DNA of 64,000 nucleotides from the NCBI GenBank assembly GCA_002794785.1, contig NBBA01000004.1, forward strand, positions 930,001 to 994,000, in the 5' to 3' direction. Position 1 is the first letter of the stretch. Every line of letters begins with the position of its first letter. Of the stretch, positions 56,503 to 64,000 are shown piece by piece. The notes under the pieces are model-generated. The model was not told the origin of the DNA, made no database searches, and saw only the letters and a program-made list of their open reading frames with translations. Source of the DNA: Coniferiporia sulphurascens. Its lineage: Eukaryota > Basidiomycota > Agaricomycetes > Hymenochaetales > Hymenochaetaceae. The translations under genes and the position numbers were made by a program.

Positions 56503-58304
56503 ATGCAGCTCCTCGTGTCTTTCTCCACGCTCTTAACGAGCCTCCTCCTCGCCATCACTTTGGCTAGCGACGTTGATGCGCGTCCGTTCAGGCGCAATGC
56601 CGGAATGATCACCTTCCCCGTGAAGCGCATTGAGCAGCGCAGTGACGTGCACCCGCAAATTGTGCGTACCGAGTTGCCATGTTAACATTTCGCTTGACTT
56701 CATTCTCAACTCCCCTCTGTCCTACAGCTTCTGCAGCAGCATGTGAACCGCGGCATAAAGCGCCTCGCGCGCATGACCGGGCGTGACGAGCCCACCGACC
56801 TCCAGCTGCGCGACAACCTGCATAAGCGCATGATTTTCCTTCCCAATTTTTCCAACCCAGAGAAGCGTTACAATCGTCAGGGTGTAAAGCCCGTATCTGA
56901 TGTGGCGGAAAACTTCAAGGCAAAGGGCCAGCAGCCGGACGTCGTCTCCATAGTCAGCGGCTTGATCGGTTCTGCCGCAGATGCAGCAAGGCATCGCGGC
57001 GGGGCTAAGGGTGAGCCTCTAATTCGAGGATTGCGGCGAATATAAGCTCAAATGATATATGAATTTCAGGAAACGGAGGTGCTACTGCCTCGTCGGTTGC
57101 TGCGGCCACACCTACTGTGGTGGCTTCAGCTGCTGGCGCGTCTGCTTCTAGCGACACCAGTGGAGGTATTTCGCAGGCCGACATCAACGCAGCGGCGAAT
57201 GGTGGCCTAACTGTCGCTGATAACCCCACGGCGAGCAACTCGCTCGGGCTTGACATTGAGTGCGTTATTTTTACTTCAATCAGCGACTACATGAGCCGAC
57301 TCTAACGATGATCTCTTAGGGCTAACGACGTCGGCTATATTGCGACCGTCCAGATCGGCACACCACCAAAGGACTTCAAGATTCTCATGGACTCTGGTTC
57401 CGCAGACTTCTGGGTCGGTGCCGAGAACTGCGCGTCTACGTCCGGTGGAGGCTGCGGGAACCACACCTTCCTCGGCACACAGTCATCATCGTCTTTTGTC
57501 GACACAGGAAAGCAGTTCGCGGTTACCTACGGTTCCGGAAACGTTGCTGGAGATATCATCACCGACGACGTCAGCATCGCTGGTCTGAGCCTCAGTGCGC
57601 ACACATTCGGTGTCGCGACATCGGAGAGCGTCGACTTTTCCAGCGACTCGGTACCGTTCGACGGCTTGATGGGTCTCGCGCAACAGGCGCTCTCAGAGCA
57701 GGGGGTCCCCACGCCCGTCGAGTCGCTCGCTAGTCAGGGCTCGATCGCTGGCCAAATCACATCGTTCAAGCTCGGACGCGTCGCGGACGGCGACAACGAC
57801 GGTGAGGTTACCTTTGGTGGTCTCGACAGCACCAAGTTCGTCGCGTCTTCGCTCACGACGTTCGCCAACGTCAACACGGAGGGCTTCTGGGAGGGAGCGA
57901 TGGACGCTGTCACCGTTGACGGCACTGACCTCGGGCTCACTGGACGCACCGCGATCCTCGACACTGGCACCACTCTCATCGTCGCGCCCCCCTCTGACGC
58001 CGCTGCCGTACACGCCGCGATCCCCGGCTCGCAATCCGACGGCCAGGGCGGTTTCACGATCCCTTGCACAACGAGCTCGTCGGTCGCACTCACCTTCGGT
58101 GGCAAGTCCTTCGCGATCGACCCGCGCGACCTGCTCTTCCAGGCCGTCGACCCGAACGACCCCACAGGCGACTGTGTCAGCGGTATCAGCTCGGGTGAAA
58201 TCGGCGCGGCGACGGAGTGGCTCGTGGGTGACGTGTTCCTCAAGAACGCCTACTTTTCCGTAGACGAAGACCAGAACCAGATCTCGCTCGCGACGCTGGT
58301 ATGA
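56503..58304 (+). CDS. Secreted aspartic protease (pepsin family A1, polyporopepsin-like)
   Basis: Four exons (56503-56661, 56728-57010, 57070-57259, 57320-58304) give 538 residues. Residues 1 to about 22 are a signal peptide (MQLLVSFSTLLTSLLLAITLA). A long propeptide with many basic residues and an Ala/Ser-rich linker follows. The mature enzyme begins near YIATVQIGTPPKDF; the first catalytic motif is MDSGSADFW (Asp235; DSG where DTG is common) and the second is ILDTGTTLIV (Asp425). The flap region has VTYGSGNVAGD with the conserved Tyr. Two cysteines early (CASTSGGGC) and two late (CTTSS..DC) are placed for disulfides. Fungi secrete such enzymes for protein digestion at acid pH. The propeptide of about 190 residues is longer than in pepsin. 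Confidence 0.93.
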
Positions 58305-60870
58305 GCACGTTCCGTGTTTCTGCTGCCGATACGCAGCCGCATGATGCCCATTGTCATGTCGCCTGGCGTTGATCGCTTCTGTGTCGTCGGTTGCTTTGCA
58401 CGGTTGCATTTCCTTCATTGCTTACCACTCGTTCACCTATAGTCGCCTAACTTGCTGTACCATTGTCCTAAACTTATTTTTGTATTGCATTGCCGTTCGC
58501 TACGAATTGATTTGATATTAAGGGGAATTGACCAAAGGGAAATGAGGGGGGACGAATGTCCGGGGTTTAAACTTTTTTCAAATGTTCATTCATTGATTGG
58601 GTAAACAGATCATGGATTCTCCAACACAACATTAATACTGCTGGCACACACCTTACCTTTCGCGGCTCCACATGACCAGAGTCGCCGGACGAGTTTCCCT
58701 CAAAGTTGTCCGGGACTGAATACAGGCGTTTACATAAGCACTGCTAAACTGGGTCCGCGCTGACCCCCGTATCCCATTCCCCCCGTTTACCGTTCTTCCA
58801 TCTGCTTCTCTCGTTTATTCCCTCTATCCCCAACCAATGAAACAGTGTACATTGTAAACTCAATACGCAAACTTGTTCGCCGCTCGAGCTCGGCCCGTCG
58901 AGTAAAGTGAACTTACCCTCCCGCTTCTCGCCTTCACCCTCTAGACTCGCCGAAAGTACGCACATGCGTATGCGCTGGACCGGCCGGCGGGGTTTGAGTG
59001 AGCTTGATCCTTCGACTTATATTCGTCCCATCGTTTTCCCCAAAATAACCCAAAAGACATAAAGGCACGCTTGTAACCAGTCCATTCAACCCAATCCAGT
59101 ATAGCCCTGGTCTGAGGCAAAATTATCGATGGACCCCTAAATGCTCACTCAACCGGAAACAAGCGTGTTATCAGCAAAAAAAAAATCTTAGTACAAGGCT
59201 TGTTCGAATTAAAGAAAAACTAAAATAGACAAGTGCGCCGCACAGGCTTAGCGCCTACAGTCCACCGTCTTTAAACCAGATCCGATCATTTTGATATCAT
59301 AGGACGGCACTGAGGCGGCTGGCGACACCCCGTATCCGTGATTGCATTCTGTGGCGCATAGCGAAACGCACATCTCGTCGACGAGCAAAGGTGGACCGCA
59401 AAGCGCGACCCGGCACTTGCTGAGTGAAAGGCGGAAACCCGTTTACGTGAACACAGCGTTATGATCTTCGTTTCTTCGTTTCTTCATATCTCAAACACAC
59501 CCCGAGCTCCATGCCGCGTCTTCCTCATAACGGCCATGCTCCATTTCACTCGGCAGGGAGATAAGGCAAGCGCCTCAGATAAACGTTGTTCAGGAGAATT
59601 CAGATAACCTATACATGACTTCGCGTAAGGGGTAAGTATTTCCTGATACGAAAGAAGTGCATGCATTGCTCACTCATTGCAGACATAGACGGGAATGGAC
59701 TCATTAGCGCTTTCGAATCCTCGAGCGTATAGGGCTATTTCCGCTCTTTCGTTACTGAATTTGTGTCGGAAGGTGCTGCATTGCGGTCTTGAAGCGCAAC
59801 AACCCGCTCCCGCAGCCCAGGAATGTCCGACAGCAATTAGCCTTCGCGTCAGTCGTCACCAATTCACAGCCCCCAACAATACGTGAAACCTGAAGCGCCT
59901 TCACACGGAATTACAATCCCTGTCCATCCTGTGAACTAACAATGGCGGAATAATACAAATTTGTGAATGCTCACGGACGAACAATGAATAATATGATGTC
60001 CCCGTAGACTTCGCACGCAGGCAAAGCATAAGCAACCGAGTCATGGCATCATCAAATCAACTTTCTTGGGTCTGCCGCCAGTCCTTATTCACGTCAGCGG
60101 CAACAGCACGCGTTTTGATCGGTCACTCACAGCGTCACGACCGAGCTCTCCCGTTCTCTCGCCTTCCGGTACAGCCCGTTGTCAATCGCCACAACGGCCG
60201 GCAGCTTGAACACACACATAAAACACAAACTCGAACTAGCAAATGTCAGCAGTGCTCCACAAACGTATCACTGAAAAAGGAAACATGTCAAATACGAGCC
60301 TTCTGCATACGGTTTCTTGCGATCTTCTACTTTTGAAGTCAATTCATTCTAGCACACGTGGCTTCATCATCACTCGCTCGCAATTCGCACCAGTTCGTGA
60401 AACGGATTGCCCTTGCCAGGCAGAGCACGCAAATGGCCGTGCTCGCCGTCCATCCAAATTCGGAACGTTGAAGGTATATGCGCCTCTTGATAACAAAAAA
60501 GAGAATGGGAGAAAAATATGATACTGTTACACATGTAGAACGCGAGGCGAGACCCCCCGCCTCCATCCGCGCATGACAACGATGCCTCTAGTCCTGGACG
60601 ACGAACGATATAGTGTAGTGCACAACTTGATGGTGACGGAAATAAGCACGGTAATAATGCAGATTGTGGGCGTGGACGCGCAAGAGCGAGTAGTGTGATG
60701 AACGTGTGGATGTAGTACAAACCGATGAATTAGACGGAGCCGCCCGGGGAAGGGCGCATCGCACAGTCGGAATTTAGGCCAAAGCCATACAGCGGGGCAC
60801 AAAAGTGACCATTGGTTGACAAGCAAGGAAAGCGCAAGAGGGGGGCGGAAGTGAGTGTCGACAGCAACTA
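58305..60870. other. 2.5-kb gene-free stretch between protease and LAMMER kinase
   Basis: Only short ORFs without motifs. It contains the 3' UTRs of both convergent genes. I see no RNA gene, transposon end or paralogue fragment. Confidence 0.5.
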
Positions 60871-62992
60871 TTAACATTCCTCCATGGGGATGGATAGATC
60901 GAAATAGGGATGTTGCAAGGCTTCGCGTACAGTCATCCGTTGGGCGGGGTCAAACGCAAGCAATCGTTGCACCAAATCCAGGAACTGCCGGTTAATCTCG
61001 TCTCGAGGTGGCATAAGTTCCTGCACGTACACATGTAAGACCGTATGTTCTATTCCATTTATAACTATATATCGTACCTGTAGGCTGCGCGTTGCGCGCA
61101 CATCTTTCTTGCTCTGACGCGAAGCTTTTGCCTTTGGCCAGTCAAGTCTGTTTCCATCCTTGAAGAATTCTGGCTTAGAACGGGCTCCAGATCGAGCGAA
61201 ACGTTCTGGCATCCTGCCCATGACCATTTCCATCATGGCAAGATGTTCGAGATTGTCATGCGTCTGGAAAAGCGCCACGCCCGTGTAAAACTCAACGAGG
61301 ATGCACCCGAGCGAAAACGCATCACATGGAAAGGACCAACCCAGACCTGTCCATAATGAAGAAGCGATGAACGTGTTAACACGTACACCTTGGGGAAACG
61401 CAGTACGACCGGGACTTACCAAGAATAATCTCTGGGGCGCGGTAGTGTCGTGTGCAAACCACTGTTGAGTGGTACTCCTCCTCAAACGTAGCACTTCCAA
61501 AGTCTATGAGTCGTATATCCGTATTCTCCAGTATTCGCTTGTGCCTTGGCGGTGCTCCACGCTGAATAATACAACATAGCGAACAACCAATCAGACTGCC
61601 GCTCACCGACCGGTCTATCGAATGAATTATGCGTACCTTGCTTGACGCAATATAGTTCACGGTCCGAGACGTGTTGTGCACCAGTAGAATGTTCTCAGGT
61701 TTCAAATCCGTGTGTACGAGACGGAGCTCGTGTAAGACTTTACGAAAAAAAAGTAAGCACGACATACGTGGCAAGGATAATTAATGGTAGCCTCACAAGC
61801 AACACTTCCCAAAAGTTGACGAGCAAATTCTTGGATATGTTTTCGCGGGAAGGGCTGGAATTCGTTTTCCTTCAAGAAGTCGTACACACACATCCCAAGA
61901 AGTTCAGAAACAAGGCAGATATGGTTACGATGATCGAACCAATGCAAAAGATGTATGCATTTACTGAGCAAATACACGACATAAAGTTAGCAACGGAAAA
62001 TCAGACGAGAAGAGTGAAATCGTACTTCTTGTTTAGCGGATCGCGTTCTTTTAACTTCTGAAGTACCCGAACCTCGATCTTGCTGGCATCGCGATACTTC
62101 GGGATGGCGCGGATGATCTTAATCGCTACTCGCTTGTCATTCGTGGTATCAATAGCCTCAACGACTTTGCCAAAGGTGCCTTGACCTAGTAGTCGCACAG
62201 TTCGATCTAGAGGCGAAAGTGGAGAGCGTCAATCGATTATGTGGGGGTAATGAAAGCACGCATAGCCCACATCTTCTGTATATGAGATCATTGGGCACGA
62301 TGATGTAGTGGCCCTCTTTATCATCGCAAGAGGGGGCGCCCTTTGAGATCTGCCGTTATTACGGGGTCGGCTTAGCTGAGTCTTATCGCTTATGAATCAA
62401 CAAGGAAGACACGTACATCGTCCGTGGTTGCGGCGCTGCCGCTTGCCCAAGCTTTACCAGGAGGCGCGAGCGGTTGCGCGTACTTTGTTCCGGCAATGGC
62501 CTTCTTAGTCGAGATAGCTTTGTCGGACTCGGGGTCGCGTTTCCGCTTCTTTGGTGCTGGTGCTGATATACCGGAGGTTGAAGAAGTGCTGGCGCTGAGT
62601 GCTTGCGCCTCGGCAGCTGCTCGGGCACGTGTGCGAATAGGGGCGTTGAAGAGCGGGGGCTGCATGGACATGGAGTAGCCGCCCGCGGCGGTGGACGAGC
62701 TGACGGCGGGGGAAATAGTCGCTGGGGGCGGAGGGGTGTCCTCGATGACGATGACTTCGCGAAGTCTGCCATCATGGTCGACCTCCTGGACCTCGGAATA
62801 CGAGACAGAGTACTGATGGGGGCGTTTTCGCTTGCGAGCGACGGGCGGGGTAGGCATGGGGAGCGGGAGGCCGCTCGCCGTCGGTGCAGCCCGGGACACG
62901 GCGCCGTTGATGGCCTTATGAGGGTACGGAGCTCTGTGTGGATGCTGTGGTGTGTATTGCGGCGGAGCCAGCGGATGAATCGCTGACTGCAT
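60871..62992 (-). CDS. LAMMER/CLK dual-specificity protein kinase
   Basis: Eight exons (62992-62417, 62340-62271, 62206-62026, 61963-61797, 61737-61637, 61561-61420, 61346-61078, 61020-60871) give 551 residues. The first 200 are Pro/Ser/Ala-rich with nuclear-localisation-like basic runs (RKRKRPH, KKRKRD). The kinase domain follows: Gly loop GQGTFG (223-228), Lys245 in VAIKII, catalytic Asp342 in [13 protein letters not shown] at 385-387 and [24 protein letters not shown] (446-456) is the LAMMER signature in helix X, with MV where RI is usual. Family members such as Clk and S. pombe Lkh1 phosphorylate SR splicing factors and control stress and morphology. The frame is open upstream to 63211, but the ATG at 62992 gives the usual family N-terminus. 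Confidence 0.93.
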
Positions 62993-64000
62993 CGTCGCTG
63001 TTGCTGCGTACGACGTGCTGGGCAAGATTTGGGGGCTGCAGGGGGGTATTGAAGGGACGAGAGAGAGTGGGCGACGACCTGTTGAGCACCAGCAAGTGAG
63101 CACTAAGAGGACTCCCACGGAATAGTAAATCTGGACAAACAACTGGGTCCGCCTGACGCATGCGATTCGGTGCTGTTTCATTTTCCCCCCAATCCGTTTT
63201 GTTACTTGCATAAAAAATGGTACATATTCCAGCTGCCTTGCTGGCTGTTCCTCTCATTTCATCTTTTTTAAATTTTAAATTTTATTGAGACATGTCGCAA
63301 GAAAGTCGCCTGGCGGGACGGGAGCTTTCCATTCTGCGCAAGTGGACCTAGCAATTGTTATATATATATATTACGAATCCTCCCCCAAACTTCTATCTTT
63401 CCCGGCATCGGCGGGTCAGAATCCATCGAAGTGACTCCGAAATGGAGGGTGTGACCGGCTTTGTGCGTGCGCCCTGTGGCATTAATATTATTGACTGTTG
63501 GCCCGCAACAGCCGGGCCACGCCTTTGATTTCACAGGTGTTCCTCCCAGTGCACAACAGCGAACTGGCAATAGACGACTGATGACTGCTAAGTGCTCGAG
63601 AGGCCGCGGAACTGCGAGAAAGACTCATAAATCGGGACGTCTTGCAGTTACTAAGCCTGTTCTAGGGTGGCCGGCCTTGGTCAAGAGGCTTACGCTAAGT
63701 ATATGATAGGTATAACTGTACTTAGGAGATGGATCGATTTGGATGTGGGAGCGCCTCCTAATTTTCGCAGGTGGCAATGCTGGTGGTCACCGGCTAATGC
63801 ACCCCAGCCGACGTGAGGCTCGTACCACATCCGTGCACGACGGGGGCGAAGGCTTTCCTCAGCCACGGTGATAAGCCAGGCCGAGTGGCGCTTGTACGGG
63901 TGCGAGGCGGGAAACCACCGCTTCTCTGCTGGGGGAGGGATTAAATGCGTGTTCTTCATACATATATTTCGGCATACTGCGACGATTGAGTCAGCCAGGG
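62993..64000. other. Right-end intergenic region
   Basis: Upstream region of the LAMMER kinase and beyond. It holds a TA dinucleotide run (63360-63371) and an AT-rich palindrome-like stretch (63268-63285). No gene is supported up to the window end. Confidence 0.45.

Noticed and set aside
57693..58418. 241-codon minus-strand ORF
   Set aside because: Antisense to the catalytic exon of the aspartic protease; no domain.

Overview
The window is nuclear DNA of a filamentous fungus, most likely a mushroom-forming basidiomycete (Agaricomycetes). The reasons are many short introns (mostly 48-75 bp, GT..AG), genes packed on both strands, a DyP-type peroxidase, a secreted A1 aspartic protease, a LAMMER kinase, and arrays of fungal paralogues. 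A white-rot or polypore-type species is possible, but I cannot fix the genus from sequence alone. Exon boundaries below were placed by eye from splice consensus and reading-frame continuity.

Left block (1-13.1 kb), mostly housekeeping and secondary enzymes: a RING protein with SUMO-interacting motifs (cut by the window start), a KIAA1143/DUF4604 nuclear protein, a nine-exon DyP peroxidase, a long disordered Ala/Pro/Glu-rich protein whose ATG may be split by an intron, a small alpha/beta hydrolase, a VTC1-like polyphosphate-polymerase subunit, and a type II HSP40. The last two are divergent from one short promoter region.

Middle block (13-44.7 kb), accessory and paralogue-rich: two tandem class V aminotransferases (Egt2/LolT-like, both 431 aa, identical exon lengths), a SAM-dependent methyltransferase plus a relic of a second copy, and six full-length copies of an unnamed multi-pass membrane protein (one on +, five in a row on -). 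Each copy has about eight membrane segments, a C-terminal tail with TYGHLQTL..DEW..FWGxK and HAGTS motifs, one coding intron at the same site, and apparently a leader intron just before the ATG. Degraded copies lie at 13.8-14.0 kb and 51.0-51.4 kb. The right part of the array was made by duplication of a [membrane gene + DPH4] unit: three units exist, with DPH4 broken in two and intact in one. A decayed protein kinase lies at 44.2-44.6 kb.

Retrotransposon (45.16-50.59 kb): a Ty1/copia element on the minus strand with two 253-bp LTRs, a 5-bp target duplication, a primer site matching an internal part of initiator tRNA-Met, and one continuous gag-pol frame broken by two stop codons. All seven LTR differences are CpG transitions. 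It lies just left of the third [membrane gene + DPH4] unit.

Right block (50.6-64 kb): truncated membrane gene, intact DPH4, an HSL-type esterase with a doubtful 3' structure, a secreted aspartic protease, and a LAMMER/CLK kinase. The strongest candidate for an undescribed system is the membrane-protein array; its function cannot be read from the sequence.
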